A stretch of 64,000 nt of DNA, from the NCBI GenBank assembly GCA_000697475.1, contig JNEU01001134.1, positions 59,922-123,921 on the forward strand, written 5' to 3'. This stretch comes from Lichtheimia corymbifera B2541 (Eukaryota > Mucoromycota > Mucoromycetes > Mucorales > Lichtheimiaceae). The notes beneath the pieces were generated by a model. That model worked only from the letters and a program-made list of their open reading frames with translations, was not told where the DNA came from and made no database searches. Below are positions 47,953-59,729 of this stretch, piece by piece; positions within the stretch are counted from its first letter, which is position 1; each line of letters starts with the position of its first letter. The position numbers and the translations under genes were made by a program.

Positions 47953-50900
47953 ATGGACACCGAGTACACTGAAAAACAGCCACAGCCGTGGCCTTCACGT
48001 GACGACTACAGTGATGACAGTGTCGGCGAGCCATTATCACGCACCAAGAGCAGTGCAGGTGGATATGGCGAACGCAAGGGAAACGCTGTCGACTATGAAT
48101 CAGCCATGAATACATACGAGGAAATGCGACGTGAATTAACTCGTCAATCGACCATTTATGAGAAGAATGATGATCTCGAAAAAGGCGCTCCCGAGGGATT
48201 TGACCTTACAGACTACTTATCCGGTATTGATCGTCGACAAGCTGAGGAGGGATTTCAACCCAAACATCTTGGTCTTGTTGTGAAGAATTTAACTGTCAAG
48301 GTAAGAAAATGACATGTCTTTTATTGAAAACTTTTTATACTAAAGAAAATGACTTTATCATAACAGGGTCTAGGTGCTGATGCTGAATGGATTCCTACAT
48401 TGGCTACCGTTGCAGAAAAGACCATCAAATTCTGGAAGTGGGGTCGTAAACAAGGAACTGATCGTACCATTTTGAATGATATCACGTGCTTTAACAAGCC
48501 TGGACAAATGCTTTTGGTGTTGGGCCGTCCTGGTGCTGGTTGTACTACGTTGCTTCGTGTCATGGCTGAACTCCGAAAGGGCTTCACTGAAGTTTTGGGC
48601 GATGTCAAATATGGCGGCATTGACGCGAAGGAGTTCGGCAAGCTTTACCGTGGTGAAGTCTGTTATGCTCAAGAAGAAGACATCAACTACCCAACATTGA
48701 CCGCAAAGCAGACATTGCAATTCGCATTACGACTCAAGACTCCCGGCAAACGTCTCTCGGATGAAGGAAAGAACCAGTTCGTCGACAATGTTATCTACAT
48801 GCTTAGCAACATGCTCGGTCTTGTCAAGCAATTGGACACCATGGTTGGCAACGAGTTCGTCCGTGGTCTCTCTGGTGGTGAACGAAAGCGTCTTACTATT
48901 GCAGAATTGATGACGACTAGTTCATGTGTGAATTGCTGGGATTGCTCTACGCGTGGTCTTGATGCCTCGTCAGCTCTCGATTATGCCAGGTCGTTGCGTA
49001 TTATGACTGATATCCTCAAGAAGACGACTGTTGCTACATTGTATCAAGCTTCTGACAGCATCTTCAACATCTTTGACAACACGCTGGTGCTCTTCGAAGG
49101 TCACTGCATTTACTTTGGACCTGTTGACCAGGCCAAGCCATACTTTGAGAACCTTGGTTTCTATTGTCCTCCTCGCAAGTCCATTCCTGATTTCTTGACT
49201 GGTATCAGCAATATCCAAGAACGTGAAACTAGACCAGGCTTCGAAGACAAGGTGCCTAATACTCCATCCGAATTCGAGGCATGCTACAAGAACTCTGATG
49301 TTTACAAGTCGATGATGGCTCAACTTCAAGAATATGAGGCCGAAGTCGAGAAGAATCGTCCTGATGTTGCCTTCCGTCAAGCTGTTGAAGAAGCTCACCA
49401 AAAGCATGCTGGCAAAAAGTCTCCCTTTACTGCATCGGCATTCCAGCAGTTGAAGGCCCTTACTATTCGTCAATTCCAACTTATCTATGGTAAATATCAT
49501 CATTTATGCTCTTTAATACATCCTTCACGTTGCTCATCATCATGATATGCTTATAGGTGATAAGGGTGCTCTTGTATCTCGTTATGGTGGTGTCGTTGTC
49601 AAGGGTCTTATCATGTCTTCCGTCTTTTTCCATATGCCCAAGGAAGCATCTGGTGCTTTCTCTCGTGGTGGTTTCCTCTTCTTCAGTTTAACCTTCAACT
49701 CGTTGATCGCACAATCGGAATTGGCTACTTTCATGCAAGGCCGTGGTGTCCTGGAAAAGCAAAAGTCCTATGCTTTATATCGTCCCATGTTCTATTATCT
49801 TGCTCAAGTCGTTGCTGATATACCTTTGGCCTTTATTCAAGTCATCATCTTTGAACTTTGTGTCTATTTCATGGCTGGTTTGAACTTGACAGCTGGTCAG
49901 GTAATTATACAACATTACTTTTGTGAACATTACATGAAGATATTGACTCCTTTCCCTATAGTACTTTACCTACCTGATCAATTTGGTGTTCATCAACTTG
50001 TGTATGAACGGCTTTTTCCGCATGTTTGGTTCTCTTGCACCCAACTTCTTTTTGGCATCTCAAGCTTCAAGTACCATCCTTATTGCCTTGCTGATCTACT
50101 CTGGTTATCTTATTGGTTATACAAACATGCATCCTTGGTTGATGTGGATCTACTGGATCAATCCTATGGCTTATTCTTTCAAGGCTATGTTCTCCAATGA
50201 AATGCACGGCAATTATTTCACTTGCATTGGGGCGGGCAACTCTGTTCCTTCTGGTCCTGCTTACGAAGATGTTGATCAAGCTTATAAGGCGTGCTCTGTT
50301 CCTGGTGCTCAACCCGGTGATGATGCTGTCCTTGGTGACAACTACCTTAAGCTCAAGTACGGTTACAACACCTGGGAACGTTGGATTGACTTTGTTGCCG
50401 TGGTGCTATTCTTTTTGCTCTTTACCGTTGTTACTGCTCTTTCCATGGAATACCTCAGCATTGGCAGCGGTGGCGGCTCCCAAGTCAAGGTTTACAAGCG
50501 TAACAGAGCTCCAACCGAAGATGCCGAAGCCTTGGCAAAGAAACGTCTTGCGCAAAAGAATGAAAACTTCGAAGCTGTGACTGATGGTACCACATTCTCC
50601 TGGCAACACATCGATTATACCGTACCTGTCAAGGGTGGCACTCGTCAACTATTGTGCGACGTTGGTGGCATTGTACGTCCTGGACATTTGACTGCACTTA
50701 TGGGATCTTCTGGTGCTGGCAAGACTACTTTGCTTGATGTGCTTTCTCAACGCAAGACTATTGGCAAGATTGAAGGTCGCATGTACATGAACAGCGAGAA
50801 GCTCTTTTCCGATTTTGAACGTATCACTGGTTACTGTGAGCAAATGGATATCCACAATCCCAATGCTACTGTGCGTGAAGCTCTCAAGTTCTCTGCCTAT

Positions 50901-52606
50901 TTGCGTCAACCTGCTGAAGTACCCAAGGCTGAAAAGGATGCTTATGTCGAGCAAATCATCGAACTTTTGGAAATGGAAAACGTTGCCGATGCGTTGATTG
51001 GTACTGCCAGCAGCAACAAGGGTATCTCTGTTGAAGAACGCAAGCGTCTTACTATTGGTGTCGAATTGGTTGCCAAGCCCAAGCTTCTCTTTTTGGATGA
51101 ACCTACTTCTGGTCTTGATGCCCAATCCTCTTTCAACATTGTCCGTTTCATTCGAAAACTTGCTGATGCTGGTTGGCCCGTGTTGTGTACGATTCATCAA
51201 CCTTCTGCTACCTTGTTCAGCTACTTTGACCACATTCTCTTGTTGGTGCGTGGTGGTAGAACCGCTTATCATGGTGAAATTGGTGAAGACAGCAAGACTA
51301 TGATCAACTACTTTGAAAGCAATGGTGCCTCCAAGTGTTCTCCAAGTGCCAATCCTGCTGAATATATCCTTGAAGTCGTCGGTGCTGGTACTGCTGGTGT
51401 TGCTCAAGCTGACTGGGCTGAGATTTGGGAGAAATCCAAGGAAGCTAAGGCCTTACAAGAAGAACTTGAAAGGATTCACAATGAAGTCGATCAAAACCAG
51501 AACAAGAAACCAAAGACCTACTCGCTCAACTTCTTCCAGCAATTCTGGCTCGTGTACAAGCGCTTGAATGTCTCATACTGGCGTTCACCTTCCTATAATG
51601 TGGGTCGTCTCATCAACGTTGCCTTTATCGCTCTTCTTTCTGGTTTCTCTTTCTGGAAGCTTTCGGATGCTGCTGTCGATATGGAGAACAGGTAACCATC
51701 ACAAAATCTAACATTAATGTATGTTTGGTATTCATTGTTTCTTTCATAGATTGTTCTGTATTTTCTGTACTCTCATTATGGCCAACTCGCTTATTGTATT
51801 GGTTCAACCCCGCTTTATGGAAGAACGTCAATGGTTCCGCCGTGAGCATGCTTCCAAGTATTATGGATGGGCTCCCTTTGCTTTGTCTTGCATTTTGGTT
51901 GAGATGCCTTACATTTGGGTAAGTGTGAACTATGTCAACATTATAATGGGTCAAGGTACTAATCCGCTCAACTATCCCTTAATAGGTCTACGATGCGCTC
52001 TTCATGTTCTGCTTCTACTGGACTGCCGGTCTTCAGAATGTCTCGGATCGTGTTGGTTACTTTTATCTCCTGTTTGGCACCTTTATGGGCTTCTCAATTT
52101 CATTTGGCGAACTGATTGCTGCCTTCTCCACTACTCCTACCATGGCTGCCGTTATCAACCCCTTCTTCTCATCCATCCTTATTCTCTTTGCTGGTATCAT
52201 GCAAGCACCCGACAAGATGCCACACTTTTGGAGCGCTTGGATGTATTGGTTGGATCCCTACCATTATCTCATTGAAGGTTTCATTGTCAACGAATTGCAT
52301 GAATTCAAGGTCAACTGTCGTGACGAGGATCTCTTGCCTTTCCATCCACCACCCGGTCAAACTTGTGGTGAATATACTGAAGCATTCTTTGAATCTGGTG
52401 GCCCTGGTTATGTTCGTGAAGGATCCCTCAACAGCACTGAACTTTGCGAATATTGCCCATACAAGTATGGCAACGACTTCTTTGAAGGTCTTGGATGGTC
52501 GTTCTCGAACCGTTACCGTGATTGGGGTATCCTTTTGGCATTTTGGGTGTTTAACACTTTTGCCTTTATCTTCTTTGTCTGGCTCTTCCGTAAACCAAGA
52601 CGTTAA
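47953..52606 (+). CDS. PDR-type full-size ABCG transporter, copy 1
   Basis: Six exons (47953-48300, 48367-49489, 49557-49900, 49962-51691, 51750-51918, 51986-52606) give about 1,444 residues in (NBD-TMD)x2 order. NBD1 has the degenerate Walker A GRPGAGCTTLL (about 168, Cys replacing Lys), a good signature VRGLSGGERKR (about 281) and the degenerate Walker B NCWDCSTRGLDASSA. NBD2 has an intact Walker A GSSGAGKTTLL (about 851) and Walker B LLFLDEPTSGLDAQSS, but a degenerate signature SVEERKRLTIG. This asymmetric pair of ATP sites defines fungal PDR pumps such as Pdr5/Cdr1, plasma-membrane exporters of azoles and other drugs. The C-terminal TMD2 has a Cys-containing extracellular loop. A near-copy starts at 59730. 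Confidence 0.96.
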
Positions 52607-53754
52607 ATGTAATTGTTTTTTTTTTCCTTTTCCATGTACAACTTCCAATGGCAGCAGGCGCACACATTCACCCATCATTACCCCCGGCAATTCTGCATTC
52701 TCATACACCTCACGTTTATTTAAACGCTTTATTTTACACATGCCCTGCACGCCTGATTAGACATTTCTTTTTTTGCATTGTATGATAGCACTCCTATTAA
52801 AAACCTAATCAAAGTAATCTTACAACTTGTATTGTGGATTGAAGACACTTGAATATCACGTACACTGTATCCAGTTCTGTTGCAGCTTTTCACTTTGCAT
52901 TCCAATTGATACCCTTATGGCGCATGTAAATGGAACAATTACTTATTGCAAAACTCCAGTGCGTAAACAACATCAACCGCCATATGTAATAAAACGACTA
53001 TATTGCAAGATGTAAATCACAAAAGACGTTAAAGGTTTAAACACAGGAGAAGGGGGTTGAATAAATGTATACCCTTTGTTCAAAAAGACACAATGAATCA
53101 ACCAGACCCCAATCTCTTTCTCTCTTCATTTCCTTTATCACACCATTTACACGTGGATATGCATTCACCTTGCCATAAACCTCTCATTATGCAATGCATC
53201 GAGTACCCACAAACGACGAAGTCCAGCTAAGGAAGAAAGAAGGCCATATACAAACTTAGAAATGGTTGGTCAACGCAATCACGTATTCACTGTAGGTCAG
53301 CCTTTAATCCAACATTATTCACCGCGAGAGATAGATTGAGAATACAATGCATTGATCTAATGGGAGATAGGTCGACATGGGAAGTTTCTATCCTTGGGGC
53401 GTGGTTTGTGTAAAGTTGAAGGGATGGACGTGAGATGGTATTTGATGCATGGTGGTGAATTATATGTAGTTGGATGATGATAATGGTTGCAAAGAGGATG
53501 ATAATAATAGCTACATTAGGGTGTAATGTACAATAATTAGATGCACCGATCGTTCAGGATGATAGTATCAAGGTCAAGTTGACAATGGATGCATTATAGC
53601 AAGGCTCCCTTTTTCACGCGTTTGGTTTTTAGAATTCCTTCCATGCCGAGTACCAAAGCCATATCCATATCCATATCCAACGTAAGAAGATGTATGCATT
53701 GAGGCAAATTACTACACGTAAACAAAGCTGTTTCTATATGGCATCTATATGCTA
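52607..53754. other. 3' flank of ABC copy 1
   Basis: About 1.15 kb of AT-rich, poorly coding sequence with T-rich stretches just after the stop. A three-unit CCATAT hexamer repeat at 53659-53677 lies close to the left end of the foldback element. No gene is seen. Confidence 0.55.
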
Positions 53755-54164
53755 CTCACGTGAAAAGGCTGTAAGGCGAGTTGCTGCATGTAAAGAACGC
53801 TGTTTGAGACAATGGAGTATATACATCGCTAATAGCAACTGCTGGAATGAATGCTGTTACGTTTGATTGTCGTAAAGGAGCGTGCAAGTGAGTGGTGTGT
53901 AGTGTCAAGAGACGCGTGTGTTGTAGTAGGCAGTGTCCACGCCATGGACTTGCCATTCAGTCAAAGACAAATAGGATCAAGGCAGTTGCAGGATCGACAT
54001 GATGGGGCGAAGCAGCACAATCGTTCGCAAATGGTAGTTGTACTTGAATGCATCAACGGTTGAGAATGGGAAGAAGAGGGAAATAAAGTGGGAGTGGAAG
54101 AGGTGGAAATTAAATCTGTCAGGCAGTCAGACATATCTGTATACACTGATATCAATGCATGATA

Positions 54165-54790
54165 TTGGGGTTGCCTGTCTCGAACCTCAAACTTGCACAC
54201 AATATGCTCCAGGATATGCTGAACAACTTTGTATTAATAAAGAACCCACACTTCATTCAAAGATTCTGAATGGGAGGGTATAATGTGGGGTTTACTATGA
54301 TGGGCGGAAATTGGGAAAGCGCCGGATTTATGAAAATGTCAATTAGTATGTAGTTTCTTGGGATTCCCCATCCCGCACTTGAAACTTGGTCAGACGGTAC
54401 TCTCGCACATGCTGATCAACTCCATTCATTTAAAAACCGCATGGTTCATTATGAACATTTTGAATGCCGGCAAGCCCAAATTTAGGGAAAAGTAGGGTCG
54501 GCGCTCCTGTTTCCCGAGATTGCCCACCTCGAGCCTGAAACTTTCACACAACACCCTTTCGACCACGGCGAGCAATTTCGTTCCCATAAAGACCCCAGAG
54601 TTAATTATGAAAACATTGAATGTCGGAGAGACGACGAATGGGTGGTAACATAAACAGTGTGTACGCGTCGTGCGCGCCGATATTGCCCATCTCGACCTTG
54701 AAACTTGGTCAGGAGGTGCGCTCGGGCATGCTGATCAACATCGTTCTCATAGAGCCTCTACACATCATTATGGAATTTTGAAGAAACAGA
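54165..54790. repeat. Diverged tandem ~150-165 bp modules, left arm
   Basis: Units starting near 54165, 54365, 54513 and 54678 share an order of short blocks: ATTGCCCAxCTCGA, then TGAAACTT, then GxTGATCAAC or GAGCAA, then CATTATGAA. Inverted counterparts lie at about 56040-56665. Units differ by many substitutions. Confidence 0.6.
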
Positions 54791-54839
54791 CACCTTTATG
54801 TTTTTACATATGCTGTAACCATGAAACTATATGGAAAGT

Positions 54840-55475
54840 GGTGTTTGTTCATTGTCAAGTATCATGCAAATGGGCTGTGTTGCACAAAGAAGTCCGTCTG
54901 CACCTTCCACTCTATCAGGGTCTACCTACTTGACAATGAACAAACACCACTTGTCATATAGCATCACGCTTACAGCATATGTAAAACATAAAGATGCCCA
55001 TAACTAAAAATCTTACAATGAAACGTGGTGCCTTCAATCGAACAAAGTTGCTCGTCGGGGCCAAGCGCACCTTGGGTGCAAGTTTCACGATCAGGCTCGC
55101 CGATCTCAGATTTACCCAATGTCACCACCAGCCAAAGTGGATCGTGCGTCGACCTCTTGAATTTTTTTTTTCAACTTTGGCTGGTGGTGACATTGGGTGA
55201 ATCTGAGATCGGCGAGCGTGATCGTGAAACTTCTACACAAGGTGCGCTTCACCCCTCCGCGCAACTTTGTTCGATTGAAGACCCCATGTTTCATTGTAAA
55301 GTTTTGAGATACAGGCACCTTTATGTTTCTACTATGCTGTAGGCATGATGCTATACGACAAGTGGTCTTTGTTCATTGTCTAGTAGGCAGACCCCGATAG
55401 AGCCGAAGATGCAGACGGACTTCTTTGTGCAACACAGCTCATTTGCATAATACTTGACAATGAACAAACACCACT
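54840..55475. repeat. Inner hairpin 1 of the foldback element
   Basis: A smaller palindrome centred near 55,156. The arms include a GTGTTTGTTCATTGTCAAG block and TGTCACCACCAGCC against GGCTGGTGGTGACA, with a tip loop of about 36 nt at 55136-55171 holding a run of T. Confidence 0.8.
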
Positions 55476-55899
55476 CTCCATATAACATCATGGTTACAGC
55501 ATATGTAAAACATAAAGGTGCCAGTATCTGAAAACTTTACAATGAAACATGATGCCTTCAATCGAACAAAGTTGCTCGTCGGGGCCAAGCGCACCTTGTG
55601 TGCAAGTTTCACGATCGTCGTGGCCATTCTCAGATTCACCCAATGTCACCACCAGCCGCGTTGAAAAAAAATTCGAGGTCGACCTGATCGACTTTGGCTG
55701 GTGGTGACATTGGGTGAATCTGAGATCGGCGAGCATGATCGTGAAACTTCTACACAAGGTGCGCTTCACCCCTCCGCGCAACTTTGTTCGATTGAAGACC
55801 CCATGCTTCATTGTAGAACTTTTAGTTATGGGCATCTTTATGTTTTACATATGCTCTAAGCGTGATGCTATATGACAAGTGGTGTTTGTTCATTGTCAA
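55447..55899. repeat. Inner hairpin 2 of the foldback element
   Basis: A second palindrome centred near 55,672 and itself an inverted copy of hairpin 1. The same arm blocks occur, and the tip at about 55660-55692 contains a run of A opposite the T run of hairpin 1. Confidence 0.8.
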
Positions 55900-57173
55900 G
55901 TAGGTAGACCCTGATAGAGTGGAAGGTGCAGACGGACTTCTTTGTGCAACACAGCCCATTTGCATGATACTTGACAATGAACAAACACCACTTTCCATAT
56001 AGTTTCATGGTTACAGCATATGTAAAAACATAAAGGTGTCTGTTTCTTCAAAATTCCATAATGATGTGTAGAGGCTCTATGAGAACGATGTTGATCAGCA
56101 TGCCCGAGCGCACCTCCTGACCAAGTTTCAAGGTCGAGATGGGCAATATCGGCGCGCACGGTCGTACACCCTGTTTATATTACCATCCCTTCGTCGTCTC
56201 TCCTACATACAAGGTTTCCATAATGAACTCTGGGGACTTTATGAGAACGAAATTGCTCGCCGTGGTCGAAAGGATGTTGTGTGGAAGTTTCAGGTTCGAG
56301 ATGGGCAATCTCGGGGAGCAGGAGCGTCTACCCTACTTTTCTCTATATTTGGGCTGGCCGGCATTCAAAATGCTTATAATGAACCGTGCGGTTTTCAAAT
56401 GAATGGAGTTGATCAGCATGTGCGAGAGTACCTTCTGACCAAGTTTCAAGTGCGAAATAGGGAATCCCAAGAAACTACATAGTAATTGACTTTTTCGTGA
56501 ATCCGGCGCTTTCCCAGTTTCCCTCCGTCATAGTCAATCCCACATTATGCTCTCCTTTTCGAAATTTTCAAATGAAGTGTGGGTTCTTTATTAAGACAAA
56601 GTTGTTCAGCATGTCCTAAAGCACATTGTGTGAAAGTTTGAGGGTCGTGACAGGCAATCCCAATATCATGCATTGATATCAGTGTATATAGATATGTCCG
56701 ACTGCCTGACAGATTTAATTTCCACCTCCTCCACTCGCACTTTATTTCCCTCTTCTTCCCATTCTCAACCGTTGATGAATTCAAGTACAACTATAACCTG
56801 CGAACGATTGTCCTGGTTCACCCCATCATGTCGATCCTGCAACTGCATTGATCCAATTGTCTTTGACTGAATTGCAAGTCCATGGCGTGGACACTGCCTA
56901 CTACAACACACGCGTCTCTTGACACTACACACTCTCTTGCACGCTCCTTTACGACAATCAAACGTAACAGCATTCATTCGAGCAGATGCTATTAGCAATG
57001 TCTTTGCGCCATTGTATCAAACAGAGTTCACAGCCTTGTCACTCTACTACAACACACGCTCTTGCACGCTTCTTTGTTTCAACCGAACGTAGCAGCTGTT
57101 GTTATCATCAAACTCTCTACTCCATTGTCTCAAGTTACTTGCAGCAACTTGCCTTGCAGCCTTTTCCACGTGG

Positions 57174-59640
57174 ACAACAGATAGCCATTGTATAGACCCA
57201 GTTTTATCTACGCATAGCAACATGATCTAATACATACGGTATCCTTATGGATGATGCCATATCAGCCATCAACCTCGCTTCACGTTACAAGCATTCTCCA
57301 CTGCGTTGACTGCGAGAGGAAATGACCAAACACGTGATTGACCAACAGCTGAATGAAAAGGAAACGATCACTGGAGTTCTTTCTATCGGCATTTTGGGAC
57401 TTGCAATGGTTATGGATGGATGGGTGGATGCAATCAAAGACAGTGATAGGTGATTCTGAAATTCGTATTGGTTACTTGGTACCCCGTCAGCAGCAAGGAT
57501 TGGCCATGTTACGTGAATGCTGCAGAGGATCATCATGGATGAGAGGGCTTATATCTTGAAGAATGAGAGTCAAGGCACACACAGCAATCATGAATAAAGA
57601 TGCTTACGACCGCAGCAACCAAGAATACCGTGCCACAAAAATACCCACTGACTCACTGTGATCCACTGGTTGGTCTCTGGAAAGAAAGGAAGGATAGAAA
57701 TTTGAAGGGCGGGAAAAAGAGATTGGATCATCCACACCATTGTATCGAGACCCTTTTTGTTCTTTCGTCAACGCTTCCTTTTCCGTATGCTGATGATGGA
57801 TGATAGCTGTGGTAATTCTCAGGATTATGCACAGGTTTAAATAGACGCTTGTATATTCAAAGATAATAAACCCATACGTAGCCGATACGTACTCTGAGCA
57901 TATCAATGCAACGTGTCATTCTCATCATGTCACTGATAGATACATGGACGCTCATATTTACACCATTGTCAGACAAGGTGTACAAGCTCTTGTAGGCCTG
58001 TATATATATCTCACGTATCCATGTTCCCCTCATTCTCATGAAAAAATGTAGATGAATGGCGGTGGCATAATAGCGCCGGGATCATACGCGCTCACGCACG
58101 TGTGCAAGCAAACATGTATTATGCTTTTTGGCGTACTTGCCCTGAGCCTTGTGATCATGCATACTAGAGGAAACATTTACCCGCTTACAATTATTGCTTA
58201 TACAAGGGAATCTAATAAGCCATATCTATCATAGTTTGCACAACAGGGCGGCTGCAGCACCACCTTTCAAATATGTTCTTCTCCACCTCCTTGCATAAAC
58301 ATCGAATCACACTCAGCACGTTGCAATCCATTTACAATGACAACATCGCCATCTATGGAAATATTATGCATCGAATCTCATATATAGAGACATGCTATCA
58401 GCGTGTCATTTTTCAGTGTGTTGTTGTGTAATGTGAGAATGTACGTGTGCCACATCAACTATCTTGCCGGAAGAATGGACGAGAACAGCGGATCAGCTGT
58501 TTCAGGCAATGTCTTGATAATTTATCCGAACAAGCTTGAAAGACCGCAAGGTGGGTTCTTTGATTCATCCATAGATCAATTATTCTCGGGAAGGTTTAAA
58601 GAAGCGCATGTGTGCTGATATGAATCATATGGGTCTAATACACAAAGGATGAAAAAGTACAACGCTGCCATACTTGAATTATCCGAAAAGAAAAACCCAT
58701 GAATAGGGTGATGCATTTATTGGGATCGGCTGTTCCAAGGTTTCACTTGAATGTTTGTGGAACCATGAACTGAGTTATCAGCTATGCTTGAAGAAAAAAA
58801 TCCAGGTTCGGTGAATGAACCAATAATGGCAGCGAGCGAATACCGGGTTAAAACACTTAGTAGAACAATGAAATGGAAGCATCAGCACACAATGAATCAT
58901 TGAAAAAATACGAAATTGGATTTTACTGCTGTTGTATCCATTTGCTATTATTGTTAAAGTATACTGAGACAACAGCACTATAGCACAAAGTTGGTATATG
59001 ACAAGCTTGGGAAAAAGCACAAACGCACTCCTAATTGGGGATGTGCCTTGCCCGTAATTTAAATTGACCGATGGATTGATACTCACGACTACGGTAATTA
59101 GCCGATCAGAGGTAGATGAAACCGTTATCCGATCAATGATTGCGCAGAAACAGGGGAAAAGGGACACGATCTACCCTACAGATGATGGAACTAGAAAGTA
59201 TAACGCATTGAAGAAATGCCGATTATGCTGGAAACTCAGTACATGTGCCTCGTTATCAGGGCGATTAAAGATGCAAGATGACATCCATCCACGTCCAATG
59301 TTGTCATGCACCACGAATGTAAAACACTAGTGTTGTGCAAATTCAAGGTGATCATCAGAAATGACAATGTCGACATAATCACCATGTATGGTCTTATTCT
59401 CGTGGCGACTTGTAGCACGTCATTTTAAAGCTTACAAGAAATGTATAGATTCGCATGGGTAATCATTTTAAGCCGTTCTGCACCTGGGAAGCATGGATCA
59501 ACTTGCGGAGGTGCATTAGTGCCAGATTTGGCATTCGATTGCCCAAGTAGTCAACCGTGGATAATCATTTTGCTTCTCAAGCCTATTGAGCTCTCCATGG
59601 ATATATTGTTTAACGTCTTGCTTGTTACTCAGTTTGAGAG
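57174..59640. other. Intergenic region, 5' flank of ABC copy 2
   Basis: About 2.5 kb. The last ~1.2 kb is a diverged duplicate of the copy 1 upstream region. Short frames at 57353-57559, 57604-57906, 58778-59167 and elsewhere have no recognisable motifs, and nothing is called. Confidence 0.5.
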
Positions 59641-59650
59641 TATAAAAAGA
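59641..59650 (+). promoter_or_regulatory. TATA box of ABC transporter copy 2
   Basis: TATAAAAAGA, identical to the copy 1 box, lies 89 nt before the ATG. Confidence 0.7.
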
Positions 59651-59729
59651 CGTTGTCTTCTATTTATTTTGGAATCACGTTTCGTATATTCTCAGTACTT
59701 GATCTACTATTATATCCCAGTTCAACCTT

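Larger units (their letters stand above)
53755..57173. mobile_element. Large inverted-repeat (foldback-like) element
   Basis: The two halves are inverted copies around a centre near 55,414. Plus-strand 54670-54933 and minus-strand 56159-55896 encode the same 87-codon frame; 54038-54283 matches 56790-56545, and 53851 onward matches 56973 downward. The inner arms are almost identical and the outer arms diverge and carry small indels. The outermost matching block is CACGTGAAAAGGCTGTAAGG at 53757 against its inverted counterpart ending at 57171. The right arm contains an extra diverged ~120 bp repeat (about 56,950-57,120). No transposase or other domain is visible, and the shared open frames look incidental. 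No target-site duplication was found, so the ends are approximate. Confidence 0.8.

Noticed and set aside
54670..56159. Identical 87-codon frames in both arms of the palindrome
   Set aside because: Identity follows from the inverted repeat. The translations have no signal, domain or intron support, and the frame crosses hairpin boundaries.
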